A stretch of DNA of 64,000 nucleotides from Roseomonas nitratireducens. GTDB taxonomy: Bacteria; Pseudomonadota; Alphaproteobacteria; Acetobacterales; Acetobacteraceae. Within the stretch, counting starts at the first letter, position 1, and every line of letters starts with the position of its first letter. The stretch lies in assembly GCF_017813355.1 (NCBI RefSeq), contig NZ_JAGIYZ010000001.1, positions 186,001 to 250,000 of the forward strand, read 5' to 3'. Positions 7,867 through 16,678 of the stretch are shown piece after piece. The notes below the pieces were generated by a model that was given only the letters and a program-made list of their open reading frames with translations, searched no databases and was not told the origin of the DNA. Both the position numbers and the translations under genes were made by a program.

Positions 7867-9000
7867 ATGACGCGCCAGTACATCCCCTTCCCGCGGTCGG
7901 AGGGGCTTTCCTCCCGCCAGGCGCATGCCGACCTGCCGGAGGGCACCTTCGAGCGGGAGCTGGGCAAGGAAGGCTTCTTCGGCCCGGCGACGCACATGCA
8001 TCACCGGCATCCGCCTACCGGCTGGACGTCCTGGGAAGGGCCGCTGCGGCCGCGCGCCTTCGACCTGGCGAAGATCAACGCGGAGCACGCATCCCCCTGG
8101 GACGCGGCCGAGATCCTGTTCAACGCGCATGTGCGGCTGCGGCTGTGGCGCGCGCCGGCGCGGATGGATCATCTCGCGCGCAACGGCGACGGCGACGAGC
8201 TGCTGTTCATCCACCAGGGCGCGGGCGACATCTTCTGCGACTACGGGCGGCTGTCCTTCCGCGCCGGCGACTACGTGGTGCTGCCGCGATCGACGATGTG
8301 GCGCATGGAATGCAGCGCCCCCGTGGTCGCGCTGCTGATCGAGGCGACGGGATCGACCTTCCAGCTGCCCGACCGCGGCATGGTCGGCAAGCATGCCGTC
8401 TTCGACCCCGCGGTGCTCGAGACGCCGCGGCTGGACGAGGCCTTCCGCGCCCAGGCGGATGAGAGCGAATGGGCGGTGCGCATCAAGCGGCGCAACGCGA
8501 TCTCGACCGTGACCTATCCGTTCAACCCGCTCGACGCCGTGGGCTGGCACGGGGATCTTTCACCCGTGCGGCTGAACGTCGAGGACATCCGCCCGCTGAT
8601 GTCCCACCGCTACCACCTGCCGCCTTCGGCGCACACGACCTTCGTCGCGAACCGCTTCGTCATCTGCACCTTCTGCCCGCGGCCGTTCGAGACCGATCCC
8701 GGCGCGCTGAAGGTGCCCTTCTTCCACAACAACGACGACTACGACGAGGTGCTGTTCTACCACGCGGGGGATTTCTTCTCCCGCGACAACATCCATGCGG
8801 GGATGATGACGCTGCATCCCTGCGGCTTCACCCATGGCCCGCATCCCAAGGCGCTGGGAAACGCCTTCACGCCGAAGAAGCCGGCCACGGACGAATACGC
8901 GGTGATGCTGGACACGCGCGACGCGCTGGAGATCGGCGCCGCGGCGAGCGCGGTGGAATGGGGGGATTACGCGCAGTCCTGGCGGGTGAAGCCGGCGTAG
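7867..9000 (+). CDS. hmgA: Homogentisate 1,2-dioxygenase
   Basis: 377 residues. Family features include the N-terminal QYIPFPRSEG, the cupin-like segment DELLFIHQGAGD, and the C-terminal iron-site region HNNDDYDEVLFYHAGDF followed by TLHPCGFTHGPHP, which supplies the Glu and His ligands. The enzyme opens the ring of homogentisate to maleylacetoacetate in tyrosine and phenylalanine degradation, in the cytoplasm with Fe(II). It is shorter than the about 430-residue classical form but matches the compact bacterial form. AGGAGG precedes the ATG at 7867. The isomerase and fumarylacetoacetase are not adjacent. Regulation is likely by the divergent MarR protein through the 7809-7824 palindrome. Confidence 0.88.
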   Translation: MTRQYIPFPRSEGLSSRQAHADLPEGTFERELGKEGFFGPATHMHHRHPPTGWTSWEGPLRPRAFDLAKINAEHASPWDAAEILFNAHVRLRLWRAPARMDHLARNGDGDELLFIHQGAGDIFCDYGRLSFRAGDYVVLPRSTMWRMECSAPVVALLIEATGSTFQLPDRGMVGKHAVFDPAVLETPRLDEAFRAQADESEWAVRIKRRNAISTVTYPFNPLDAVGWHGDLSPVRLNVEDIRPLMSHRYHLPPSAHTTFVANRFVICTFCPRPFETDPGALKVPFFHNNDDYDEVLFYHAGDFFSRDNIHAGMMTLHPCGFTHGPHPKALGNAFTPKKPATDEYAVMLDTRDALEIGAAASAVEWGDYAQSWRVKPA

Positions 9001-9021
9001 CAGGAGGGAGAAGATAACGTC

Positions 9022-9095
9022 CCGCCCTCAACCTTCCCTGGAACCAATCGACAAAGAAGGGAGGGGGTTCGGGGGAGGTTCCCCTCCCCCGACCG
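9022..9095. repeat. Intergenic hairpin element, copy B (truncated, inverted)
   Basis: Reverse-orientation copy of the four-member element. The hairpin at 9071-9090 has arms GGGGGAGG/CCTCCCCC with a TTCC loop, preceded by AAAGAAGGGAGGGGGTTC. The distal hairpin with the CTTC/GAAG arms is missing. It separates two convergent genes and directly abuts the stop of the 9096 lipoprotein gene, fitting a bidirectional terminator role. Confidence 0.75.
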
Positions 9096-9698
9096 TCACG
9101 AAAACCGCGCCAGCGCCTGCTCCAGCGACGCGAGCGCGTTCCCCAGCGCCGCGCCCATCGCCTGCGCCGCCTGTTCGGGCGAGGGTTCCGCCGTGCCGCC
9201 GGGCAGCGGCGCCGACCCGCTGCTCACCATCTGCCCGACCAGGCGGCTGCCCTGCCGTTCGTCGACCAGCAGCATGGTCAGTTCCGCCCGCGCCGCGCCT
9301 TCGCCCTGGACCGCCGCGAGGCGTGTGAATTCCCCTTCCAGCACGAAGTCCGGCGTCACGCGCGACCCCGGCGCGAGGATGGCGGAAAACAGCCGCGCAT
9401 CGAGCAGCCAGCGCCGCAGCGCCTGTTCCGCCGCCTCGGCCGGCGGCGCCGCCCATTCGGCGTAGAAGTCCAGGAACTCGGTGCCGTCGGGGCGGACGGT
9501 GCGCAGGTTGCGCGTGTCCATCCCCGCCCCCGCGCGCAGCGTGCGCACCAGCAGCGACCGCCGCCCGCGCCCGGCGCGCGGCGCGCCCTCCCGCCGGGGT
9601 TCGAGCGGGAAGCGCCGCGTCTCCACATAGGGCCTGTCGGGCAGCACCGAGCAGGCGGCGAGCAGCGGCGCGATCAGCAGCGTGCGGCGGGCGGTCAT
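9096..9698 (-). CDS. ABC-type transport auxiliary lipoprotein (PqiC/DUF330-like)
   Basis: 200 residues starting with a lipoprotein signal ending in a lipobox (LLAAC, Cys at about residue 16). The body shows the PqiC-type pattern: RSLLVRTLRAGAGMDTRNL, then FLDFYAEWAAPPAEAAEQALRRWLLDA, and a late region about LVGQMV. Such lipoproteins are the outer-membrane partner of MCE-protein transporters. It is the last gene of the Mla-type operon (1 bp after the MCE gene stop), which supports the assignment. Convergent with homogentisate dioxygenase. Exact partner chemistry is inferred. Confidence 0.85.
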   Translation of the reverse strand: MTARRTLLIAPLLAACSVLPDRPYVETRRFPLEPRREGAPRAGRGRRSLLVRTLRAGAGMDTRNLRTVRPDGTEFLDFYAEWAAPPAEAAEQALRRWLLDARLFSAILAPGSRVTPDFVLEGEFTRLAAVQGEGAARAELTMLLVDERQGSRLVGQMVSSGSAPLPGGTAEPSPEQAAQAMGAALGNALASLEQALARFS

Positions 9699-9699
9699 G

Positions 9700-10743
9700 T
9701 CAGCGGCGATCCCGGGGCGGTGGCGGCGGTGCGCCGAACAGCGATTGCGACGGGCTGCGGCGCAGCGCCTCGGCCGTGTCGCGCAGGCTGGCGGCGGTCG
9801 ATCGCAGGTCGCGCAGCAGCGGGCCGAGGTCGGCCTGCGCGTCGCCGGTGGTGCCGCGCACGCTGCGCAGCGTCGCCTCCAGCGCGGCGATCACCGCGGG
9901 CAGGCGCGCGATCGTGGTGCGCAGGTCCGCCGCCGCCTGGCCGATATTGGCCGCGGCGGTGGTGATCTCCGGCCCGGCGAGGAGGTTCTCCGCCGCTTCC
10001 CCCGCCGCGCCCAGGCGCGTCGCGGCGGTGCGGATGTCGCGCACCGCGCCGGCGAGTTCCGCGCCCTGGATCGCCTCGCGCAGCGCGGCCATGGTGACGG
10101 CGGCCTCGCGCAGCGTCGTCGCCATGTCGCCCTGGCCGCTGACCTGGGTGCGGATGTCGTTGAGCACGCCCGTCGCGGCGTCGAGCAGCCCCTCGATGTC
10201 GAGCGCGTCGAGGCGGGTGAGCAGCCGCTCCGCCGCGCTCGTCACCTGGGTGATGGTGGACGGGACGGAGGGAATGCGCGGGAAGGTCGGCGTCCAGGGC
10301 ACGTCGGGGACGGGGAAGCGCGCCGGATCGACGAAATCCACCTCGAGGTAGGACAGGCCGGTGACGCCCTGGGAGGCGATGCGCACGCGCAGCCCCGCGC
10401 GCACCGCGTCCTCGACCGGGGAGCGGCCGTAGCGGGTGGGATCGACGGCGAAGCGGACGAGCACGAGGCGGCTCGTCGTGTCGTCCACGCCGCGCGTGAA
10501 GCCGGCATAGACGACGGAGACGAGGCCGAGTTCCGTCACGCGCCCCACCGGCACGCCCCGGAAGCGCACCGGCGCGCCCACGTCGAGACCGGCGACGGAT
10601 TCCCGCACATAGGTCTCGAACACCAGCTGCTTGCCGCTGAAGGTGCCGGAGGTGAGGAACAGCACGAAGCCCACCGCCAGGCCGAGCCCGGCCAGGACGA
10701 GCATGCCGACGCGCAGGTAAAGCGGGCGGGGCGCGGCGGCCAT
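9700..10743 (-). CDS. MlaD/MCE-family periplasmic substrate-binding protein
   Basis: 347 residues. One N-terminal membrane anchor (LYLRVGMLVLAGLGLAVGFVLFL) is followed by the MCE domain (FETYVRESVAGLDVGAPVRFRGVPVGRVTELGLV), then a long helical C-terminal part with a variable tail ending in proline-rich PPPPPRD. In Mla/Ttg2 systems the MCE protein forms a ring in the periplasm and carries phospholipids between the outer and inner membranes. It lies 1 bp upstream of the lipoprotein gene and just downstream of the ATPase gene, so the order permease-ATPase-MCE-lipoprotein is complete. No separate MlaC is present here. Confidence 0.9.
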   Translation of the reverse strand: MAAAPRPLYLRVGMLVLAGLGLAVGFVLFLTSGTFSGKQLVFETYVRESVAGLDVGAPVRFRGVPVGRVTELGLVSVVYAGFTRGVDDTTSRLVLVRFAVDPTRYGRSPVEDAVRAGLRVRIASQGVTGLSYLEVDFVDPARFPVPDVPWTPTFPRIPSVPSTITQVTSAAERLLTRLDALDIEGLLDAATGVLNDIRTQVSGQGDMATTLREAAVTMAALREAIQGAELAGAVRDIRTAATRLGAAGEAAENLLAGPEITTAAANIGQAAADLRTTIARLPAVIAALEATLRSVRGTTGDAQADLGPLLRDLRSTAASLRDTAEALRRSPSQSLFGAPPPPPRDRR

Positions 10744-10744
10744 C

Positions 10745-11494
10745 TCAGGCGGCCTCGCGCCGGAAGAAGGCGCGCACGGTGGGGTGGTCGCTCTCGTCCC
10801 GCAGGCGCTTCGGGTCGCCCTCCGCGATCATGCCCTGGGCCTGCTTGTCGAGCATGATGCAGCGGTCGCCGATGGCGAGGATCGATTGCAGCTCGTGCGT
10901 GACGACGACGAAGGTCGTGCCGGTCTCCCGCGCGATCTCGCGGATCAGCTTGTCGAGCCCGGCGGAGGTGATGGGGTCGAGCCCGGCCGAGGGCTCGTCG
11001 AGGAACAGCAGCGGCGGGTCGAGCGCCATGGCGCGCGCGATGCCCGCGCGCTTGGCCATGCCGCCGGAGATTTCCGCCGGCAGCCGCGCCGAAGCGTCGC
11101 CCAGCCCGACCAGGCCGAGCTTGGCGCGCGCCAGCGCCTCCCGCGCCGGGCGCGGCAGGGCGGTGTGCTCCTCGAGCGGCAGTTCGACGTTCTCGGCCAG
11201 GGTCATGCTCCCGAACAGGGCACCGGACTGCCACATCACGCCGATGCGCCGCAACAGCGCGCGGCGGGCGGTGTCGTCGAGCGCGCCGAGATCCTCCCCC
11301 AGCAGGAAGGCATGGCCGGCCGACAGCGGCACCAGGCCGATCAGCGCCTTGAGCAGGGTGGACTTGCCGCAGCCCGACCCGCCGAGGATGACGAAGATCT
11401 CCCCGCGCCGCACCTCGAAGGTCACGTCCTTGAAGATCGTCCTTCCGTCGAAGGCGACGGCGAGGTTCTCGGCGCGGATGACGGGCTCGCTCAT
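10745..11494 (-). CDS. ABC transporter ATP-binding protein, MlaF-type
   Basis: 249 residues with the full ABC signature: Walker A GGSGCGKSTL near residue 40, Q-loop MWQSGALF, signature ISGGMAKRAGIARAM, Walker B LLFLDEPSAGLDP and the switch His in VVTHEL. The SGGMAKR form of the signature is typical of the MlaF/Ttg2A subgroup. It powers the MlaE-type permease encoded just upstream; its ATG overlaps the permease stop by 4 bp (ATGA at 11491-11494). The start follows this coupling. It acts at the inner membrane, cytoplasmic face. Confidence 0.95.
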   Translation of the reverse strand: MSEPVIRAENLAVAFDGRTIFKDVTFEVRRGEIFVILGGSGCGKSTLLKALIGLVPLSAGHAFLLGEDLGALDDTARRALLRRIGVMWQSGALFGSMTLAENVELPLEEHTALPRPAREALARAKLGLVGLGDASARLPAEISGGMAKRAGIARAMALDPPLLFLDEPSAGLDPITSAGLDKLIREIARETGTTFVVVTHELQSILAIGDRCIMLDKQAQGMIAEGDPKRLRDESDHPTVRAFFRREAA

Positions 11495-12618
11495 ATGCCG
11501 AGCCGGAAGAACAGCACGGCGAAGACGCCGTCCATGACGACGATGGCGACGATGCCGCCGACGACCGCGGCCGTCGCGGCATCGCCCACCGCGCGCGGGC
11601 CGCGCCCGGCGGAAAGCCCCGCGCGGCAGCCGATGGCGGCGATGACCAGGCCGAAGCAGGCCGCCTTGAACAGCCCGCCCATCAGGTCGCCCAGCGAGAG
11701 CCATTGCTGCAGCTGCGCCTGCACCGCCGCCCAGGGATAGCCGAGCGTGCCCATGATCAGCGTCATGCCGGCGAGGCCCGAGAGGTTCATCAGCAGCGCG
11801 AGCACGGGCATCGCCAGCGTCGCGGCGATCAGGCGCGGCAGCACCAGCATCGCGGTCGGATCGACGCCCATGATCTTCAGCGCGTCCACTTCCTCGTTCA
11901 CCGTCATGGTGCCGAGTTCGGCGGCGAAGGCGGACCCGGTGCGCCCGGCCAGCACCACGCCGGCGAGCAGCGGCCCGAGTTCGCGCAGCAACGAGATGCC
12001 GACGAGGTTCGGCACGAAGACCTCCGCGCCGAAGCGGCGCAGCGGGATCGATGACTGGTAGGCGAGGATCACGCCGATCAGGAAGCCGAGCAGCAGCGTC
12101 AGCGGGAAGGCGCGCGTGCCGACCTCGTCCAGGTGGCGCAGCAGGTCGGACACGCGCAGCAGGCGCGGGCGCGCCAGCACGCGGCCGGCGGTGACCAGCG
12201 CCTCCCCCACGAAGGCGATGCCGCGCACGGCGGCGCGCGCGCGGCCGACCGTGGCGCGGCCGAGATCGGTGATCGGCCGCCAGTCCGGCGGCGCCCCGGC
12301 GGGCGGGGCGGTGGCGAGGGCGCGTTCCGTGCGGTCCAGCATCGCCGCGACGGCGGGCGCGGCGCCGCGCCGTTCCGCGCCGGGTGCCGCGGTCAGCAGC
12401 AGCACGGCGCCGGCGGTGTCGATCGTCTCGATGCCGGAGAGGTCGAGCGCCGCGACGCCGCCTTCCGCCGCGCGCATCGCCGCGGGCCAGAGCCGCGCCG
12501 CCGCCGCCGCGTCCAGCCTGCCATGCGCGGCCAGCACGCGGCCGCCCGAGCCCTCCGTCGCTTCCAGCCGCGCCGTCGCGTCGCCCATGCCGCCGTCCAT
12601 GCGGTCGATTGGACCCAT
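11491..12618 (-). CDS. MlaE-family lipid ABC permease with N-terminal STAS-like domain
   Basis: 375 residues. An N-terminal STAS-like part (about 20-95, GRLDAAAAARLW...ALDLSGIETIDTAGAVLLL) precedes the MlaE permease domain, recognised by TLLLGFLIGVILAYQSSIPLRRFGAE, LRELGPLLAGVVLAGRTGSAFAAELGTMTVNEEVDAL and the last helices. In E. coli the STAS role is a separate protein, MlaB; here it is fused, as in many alphaproteobacteria. It heads the four-gene lipid transport operon. Start uncertain: ATGs at 12618, 12600 and 12588 have no clear ribosome-binding site. Family assignment is firm. Confidence 0.92.
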   Translation of the reverse strand: MGPIDRMDGGMGDATARLEATEGSGGRVLAAHGRLDAAAAARLWPAAMRAAEGGVAALDLSGIETIDTAGAVLLLTAAPGAERRGAAPAVAAMLDRTERALATAPPAGAPPDWRPITDLGRATVGRARAAVRGIAFVGEALVTAGRVLARPRLLRVSDLLRHLDEVGTRAFPLTLLLGFLIGVILAYQSSIPLRRFGAEVFVPNLVGISLLRELGPLLAGVVLAGRTGSAFAAELGTMTVNEEVDALKIMGVDPTAMLVLPRLIAATLAMPVLALLMNLSGLAGMTLIMGTLGYPWAAVQAQLQQWLSLGDLMGGLFKAACFGLVIAAIGCRAGLSAGRGPRAVGDAATAAVVGGIVAIVVMDGVFAVLFFRLGI

Positions 12619-12727
12619 CCGGCGCCGCGCCGCAAGCCTTTCCTGCGCGGATCGTGCCTCGTGCGGAAAGGTCCGGCCGTGGCGCGCGGGGCGGCTGCGC
12701 GAAGGATGCGCCGTCGTGCGGTCGGGA

Positions 12728-13450
12728 TCAGCCCGTCAGCGCGTGGATCAGCACCGCCGCCGCGACCGAAACATTCAGGCTTTCCACAGGCCCGGCGGCG
12801 GGCAGGGTGACGCGCCCGGCGCAGGCGGCGACCGTGGCGGGGGACAGCCCGTCCTCCTCATTGCCCAGCACCAGCGCGATCGGCCGGTCGCGCGGCACGG
12901 CGGAAGGCGGCACGCCGCCGCGCGGCACGGCGGCCAGCGTCAGCATGGCGGGCGACAGGGCGCGCAGCGCGGCGGGCAGGTCCTGGGCGGCGAAGATCTC
13001 CAGCGCCTCCAGCCCGCCTTCGGAGGTGCGGAAGGCGGCATCGGACAGCCCCGCTTGGCGCGGATCGCCCGACAGCACCAGCGCGCGGCAGCCGAGGAAG
13101 GCGGCCGAGCGCGCGATGGCGCCGAGGTTGTGCGGATTGCCGATGCCGTCCAGCACGGGGGTCACGCGCGCGGGCGGCAGCGCGCGCGGATCGAGCGCCG
13201 GCACCGCGCGCGGCCAGGCGAGGGCGACGATGCCGCCATGGTGCGGCGTGCCGGCGATGCGCGCGAGATCCTCCGGCAGCACTTCCCGATACGGCTTGCG
13301 CGCGCGCGCCAGCACGGCGCAATGGGGCCCGGCCTCCCGCCGCCGCGCGGCCACGTGGAACAGGCGCGCGACGTCCTGCGGGCGGCGGGCGAACAGCGCG
13401 GCCACGGCGGCGGGGCCGCAATGGCGGTCGAGGTCGGGCGCGCGCGTCAC
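12728..13450 (-). CDS. TrmH/SpoU-family RNA 2'-O-methyltransferase
   Basis: 240 residues. The three SpoU motifs are present: DGIGNPHNLGAIARSAAFLG (about residues 98-117), ALVLGNEEDGL, and the trefoil-knot end PAAGPVESLNVSVAAAVLIH. It uses AdoMet to methylate ribose in tRNA or rRNA; the N-terminal half (FARRPQDVARLFHVAA) is the substrate-binding part seen in RlmB/TrmH relatives. The start is GTG at 13450, overlapping the stop of the Ldh-family gene (GTGA), so the two are translationally coupled. The target base cannot be assigned. Confidence 0.9.
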   Translation of the reverse strand: MTRAPDLDRHCGPAAVAALFARRPQDVARLFHVAARRREAGPHCAVLARARKPYREVLPEDLARIAGTPHHGGIVALAWPRAVPALDPRALPPARVTPVLDGIGNPHNLGAIARSAAFLGCRALVLSGDPRQAGLSDAAFRTSEGGLEALEIFAAQDLPAALRALSPAMLTLAAVPRGGVPPSAVPRDRPIALVLGNEEDGLSPATVAACAGRVTLPAAGPVESLNVSVAAAVLIHALTG

Positions 13451-14445
13451 GCGGCGAGGGCGACCAGTCGCTGGTGCAGCGCGTCGGGGATCTCGACGCC
13501 ATCGGCCGCGGCGCGGGCGGCGAGCGCATCCCGCCGCGCGCCGGGCAGGCGCACGCCTTCATCCGCCTGCATCGCGGCGAGGAAGGTCTCGATGCGCGTG
13601 GCGAAGAGGTCGGCGCCGGCGAGCGCACCGGGGTCGATCGCGAGCAGCGCCTGGCCCAGGCGCGGGCGGTTGCCTTCGTCGACGAAGAAGCTGTCGGCCT
13701 CGAAGCCGAAGGCCGCGCCCGTCAGCGCGCAGCACAGCAATTCGACGACGAGGGCGAGCAGCGCGCCCTTCGCGCCGCCCATCGCCAGCATGGCGCCGGA
13801 CAGCGCGGCCTGCGGATTGGTCGTCGGCCGGCCTTCGGCATCGAGCGCCCAGCCTTCGGGGATGGCGCGCCCTTCCTTCGCCGCGACCATGATTTTTCCG
13901 CGCGCGACTTCCGACAGCGCCATGTCGATGACCAGCGGCGGCGCGTCGCGGCGCGGGAAGGCGGCGGCGATCGGGTTGGTGCCCATCAGCGGCCGTCGTC
14001 CGCCCGGGACCGGCATGGCGGCGGGCGAATTGGTGAAGGCGAGCGCGACCAGGCCCTGCTGCGCGAGCCGTGCCACGGGCAGGCCCATCGCGCCGGAATG
14101 GTGGGAATTCGTCACGCCGGCGACGGCGACGCCATGGGCGCGCGCGCGCCAGGCGGCTTCGGATTCCGCCACGGCCAGCGCGGGATAGGCGAGGCCGTGC
14201 CGCGCATCGACCAGCACCGCGCCGCCGCGCTCGTTGACGATGCGCGGGAGGGCGCCGCCATCGGCGCGCCCGTTCTTCAGGAAGGCCGCGTATTGCGGCA
14301 CGCGCGACAGGCCATGGCCCGCCTGCCCGGCCGCTTCCGCCGCGGCAAGCGCGCGGGCGGTCGCCGCCGCCATGCCGGGATTGGCCCCCGCGGCGATGAG
14401 CGCGCGGCGGGCGAGGTGTTCGGCGTCGGAGAGGGAAAGTCGCAT
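13447..14445 (-). CDS. Ldh/YlbC-family NAD(P)-dependent oxidoreductase (malate/L-lactate/sulfolactate dehydrogenase family)
   Basis: 332 residues. Family features: ALIAAGANPGMAAATARALAAAEAAGQAGHGLSR at the N-terminus (catalytic His in GHGLSR), TNSHHSGAMGLP, the PLMGTNPIAAAFP nucleotide-binding stretch and MALSEVARGKIM. The family oxidises 2-hydroxy acids such as malate, ureidoglycolate, or (R)-sulfolactate (ComC). It overlaps the start of the downstream methyltransferase gene and the stop of the upstream TctC gene (ATGA), so a transporter-plus-dehydrogenase unit is likely. With the UxaA-type lyase 1 kb upstream it may take part in 2-hydroxy-acid or sulfolactate use. Specific substrate unproven. 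Confidence 0.85.
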   Translation of the reverse strand: MRLSLSDAEHLARRALIAAGANPGMAAATARALAAAEAAGQAGHGLSRVPQYAAFLKNGRADGGALPRIVNERGGAVLVDARHGLAYPALAVAESEAAWRARAHGVAVAGVTNSHHSGAMGLPVARLAQQGLVALAFTNSPAAMPVPGGRRPLMGTNPIAAAFPRRDAPPLVIDMALSEVARGKIMVAAKEGRAIPEGWALDAEGRPTTNPQAALSGAMLAMGGAKGALLALVVELLCCALTGAAFGFEADSFFVDEGNRPRLGQALLAIDPGALAGADLFATRIETFLAAMQADEGVRLPGARRDALAARAAADGVEIPDALHQRLVALAA

Positions 14446-15413
14446 CAGTCCGCGCGCAGCCCCGCTTCCTGGACGAGGCGCGCCCAGCGGGCCGTCTCCT
14501 CCGTGACGAAGGCGAGCGACCGCGCGCGGTCCCAGCCTTCCACGGTGAAGCCGCCGTCGCGCGCGCGGCGGCCGACATCGGCGTCGCGGATGGCGGCGCG
14601 GGTGTCGGCCTCGAGCCGCGCGAGGAGGGGCGCGGGCACGGCCGCGGGCGCCATCATCGCGGTCCAGTTCGTCATCTCGAGCATCGGCTGGCCTGCTTCG
14701 CGCACGGTCGGCACCTCCGGCAGCAGCGGATGCCGCGCGGCGGAGGTGATGGCAAGGGGGCGCAGCCTGCCGGCCTGGATCTGCGCGATGCATTCGGGAA
14801 GGTTGGAGACCATGAGGTCGAGGCTGCCGCCGGCGAGGTCGGTGACGGAGGGCGCGCCGCCGCGATAGGGCACATGGGTGATGTTGTCCCCCGCCTGCGC
14901 GGCGCGGCGGAACAGTTCGAGCCCGAGATGCGGCGGCGACCCGTTGCCGGAGGAACCGCCGTTCAGCCGCCGCTGCTTCGCCTGCTGCACCAGGTCGCCC
15001 AGCGTGCGCGCCGGGTTGCGTTCCGCGTTCACCACGACGACCAGCGGCAGCGATCCGAGCACCGAGATCGTCGTCAGGTCGCGACGGAAGTCGAAGGGCG
15101 CGTTCGGGAACAGCGTCGCGTTGACCGCGTGAGTCATGGTGATGGCGAGCAGCGTGTGGCCGTCCGGCGCGCTTTTCGCGACCGCGTCGGCGCCGATCAG
15201 CGCGTTGCCGCCGGCGCGGTTCTCGACGACGACCGGCCGGCCCCAGATCTCGGCCAGCTTCTGCCCGACCAGCCGCGCCATGATGTCGGTCAGGCCACCG
15301 GGCGGGAAGGGCACGATGTAGCGCACGGGCCGGTCGGGGAAGGGCGCCTGCGCGCGGGCGGCGGCCGGCAGCGCGAGCGCCGGCGCGGCAAGCAAATGGC
15401 GACGCTGGAGCAT
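14445..15413 (-). CDS. Tripartite tricarboxylate transporter substrate-binding protein (TctC/Bug), copy 1
   Basis: 322 residues. A Sec/Tat-like signal peptide (MLQRRHLLAAPALALPAAARA) leads into the Bug fold: FPDRPVRYIVPFPPGGLTDIMARLVGQKL, the VVENRAGGNALIGADAVAKS segment, and THVPYRGGAPSVTDLAGG near residue 190. The periplasmic protein captures an organic acid. No TctA or TctB membrane subunit is nearby; orphan copies are very common in Acetobacteraceae and Burkholderiales. It overlaps the Ldh-family dehydrogenase by 4 bp, suggesting that the bound ligand is a 2-hydroxy acid or precursor (inference). Confidence 0.92.
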   Translation of the reverse strand: MLQRRHLLAAPALALPAAARAQAPFPDRPVRYIVPFPPGGLTDIMARLVGQKLAEIWGRPVVVENRAGGNALIGADAVAKSAPDGHTLLAITMTHAVNATLFPNAPFDFRRDLTTISVLGSLPLVVVVNAERNPARTLGDLVQQAKQRRLNGGSSGNGSPPHLGLELFRRAAQAGDNITHVPYRGGAPSVTDLAGGSLDLMVSNLPECIAQIQAGRLRPLAITSAARHPLLPEVPTVREAGQPMLEMTNWTAMMAPAAVPAPLLARLEADTRAAIRDADVGRRARDGGFTVEGWDRARSLAFVTEETARWARLVQEAGLRAD

Positions 15414-15464
15414 GCTGGAGCCTCCCGTTGGTGTCGTTGGCGGGAAGGCTAACGCGGTTCGCGC

Positions 15465-15493
15465 GGGGGGCGGAAGCAGTGCCTTCGCCCCCC
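15465..15493 (-). terminator. Strong GC hairpin downstream of the UxaA-type large subunit
   Basis: Arms GGGGGGCGGAAG and CTTCGCCCCCC pair with a single G bulge around a 6-nt loop, 8 bp past the stop of the 15502-16677 gene. There is no T-tract, so factor-independent activity is uncertain. Confidence 0.45.
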
Positions 15494-15501
15494 GGCGCGG
15501 G

Positions 15502-16677
15502 TCAGGCGCTCTCGTACAGGCGCGTGAGCGAGAATTCCCGGTGGCCGAGGATCTCGGCCGCGGTGTGCTGCCCGTCGGCGGTGCGGATGATGCTGTCGAT
15601 CAGCGCCTCGCCCGCCTCGTCCATGTTCATCCGCTTCTGCAGCAGGCCGGTCACGTCCACGTCGACATGTTCCGACATGGTCCGCATGGTGCGCGGATTG
15701 GCGGTGAGCTTGATGACCGGGACGATCGGGTTGCCGATCACGTTGCCCTGGCCGGTGGGGAAGGTGTGCACCGCGAAGCCGGAGGCCGCGCAGAGCGTCA
15801 CCATCTCCGCCGCCGCCGACGACGAATCCATGAACCACAGTCCCGGATGCGTGGGCTCCTCGGCCTTGTCCAGCACGCCGTCGACCGTGCAGTGCTTGCC
15901 GATCTTCTGGATGTTGCCGAGCGCCTTCTCCTCGATGGTGGTCAGCCCACCCTCGATGTTGCCCTTGGTGGGCTGGCTTTCCGACAGGTCGGAGGTCTTG
16001 TTCGCCTCGACCACCGCCTGGTAGCGGTCGAACATCTTCATGAACTGCGCGCGGATCTCGGGCGTCCGGCACCGCGCGGCGACCAGGTGCTCGCCGCCGG
16101 TCAGCTCCGTGGTCTCGCCGAACACCAGCGTGTTCCCGTTCGCCCACAGCTTGTCGAAGGAATTGCCCACGGTGGGGCAGGACCCCAGGCCCGAGGTGGT
16201 GTCGCTCTCGCCGCACTTGGTCGAGACCCACAGGTCCACCAGCGGCGCGCGCGTCTTCTTCAGCGCCGTCGCGTGCTTGACCATGCGGTAGGCGGCGCGC
16301 GACGCGGCGGCGATCGTGTTGATGTCGCCGTTCTGCTCGATGGCGAAGAATTCCACCGGCTTGCCGGTCTTGGCGATGCCCTCGGCCACCTTGCCGGCCC
16401 AGCCGAGCTCGATGCCGATGACCACGACCGCGGCGACGTTCGGGTTGCAGCCCGTGCCGATGATGGTGCGGAAATGCAGGTCGAGGTCGGCGCCGAACTG
16501 CAGCCGCCCATAGGCGTGCGGGATTGCCAGCGTGCCCTGGATGTTGCGGGCCACGCCCTCGGCCGCGGCGTTGGAGATGTCGTCCACGGGCAGGATCAGG
16601 ACGTGGTTGCGCACGCCCATGCGGCCGTTCTCGCGGCGCCAGCCTTCGAAGGTCGCGCTCTTCAGGTCGATGCCCAT
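15502..16677 (-). CDS. UxaA-family lyase/dehydratase large subunit (SuyB-like candidate)
   Basis: 391 residues. The family blocks are clear: [29 protein letters not shown] at the start, [45 protein letters not shown] (Cys residues likely metal or Fe-S ligands), and [19 protein letters not shown] toward the end. Large subunits of this type eliminate water or sulfite from 2-hydroxy acids (altronate, galactarate, or (2R)-sulfolactate). The split into a 391- and a 94-residue protein matches SuyAB and split altronate dehydratases. It starts 1 bp after the small-subunit stop. SuyB is suggested by overall similarity as I recall it, not proven. Confidence 0.85.
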   Translation of the reverse strand: MGIDLKSATFEGWRRENGRMGVRNHVLILPVDDISNAAAEGVARNIQGTLAIPHAYGRLQFGADLDLHFRTIIGTGCNPNVAAVVVIGIELGWAGKVAEGIAKTGKPVEFFAIEQNGDINTIAAASRAAYRMVKHATALKKTRAPLVDLWVSTKCGESDTTSGLGSCPTVGNSFDKLWANGNTLVFGETTELTGGEHLVAARCRTPEIRAQFMKMFDRYQAVVEANKTSDLSESQPTKGNIEGGLTTIEEKALGNIQKIGKHCTVDGVLDKAEEPTHPGLWFMDSSSAAAEMVTLCAASGFAVHTFPTGQGNVIGNPIVPVIKLTANPRTMRTMSEHVDVDVTGLLQKRMNMDEAGEALIDSIIRTADGQHTAAEILGHREFSLTRLYESA

Positions 16678-16678
16678 C

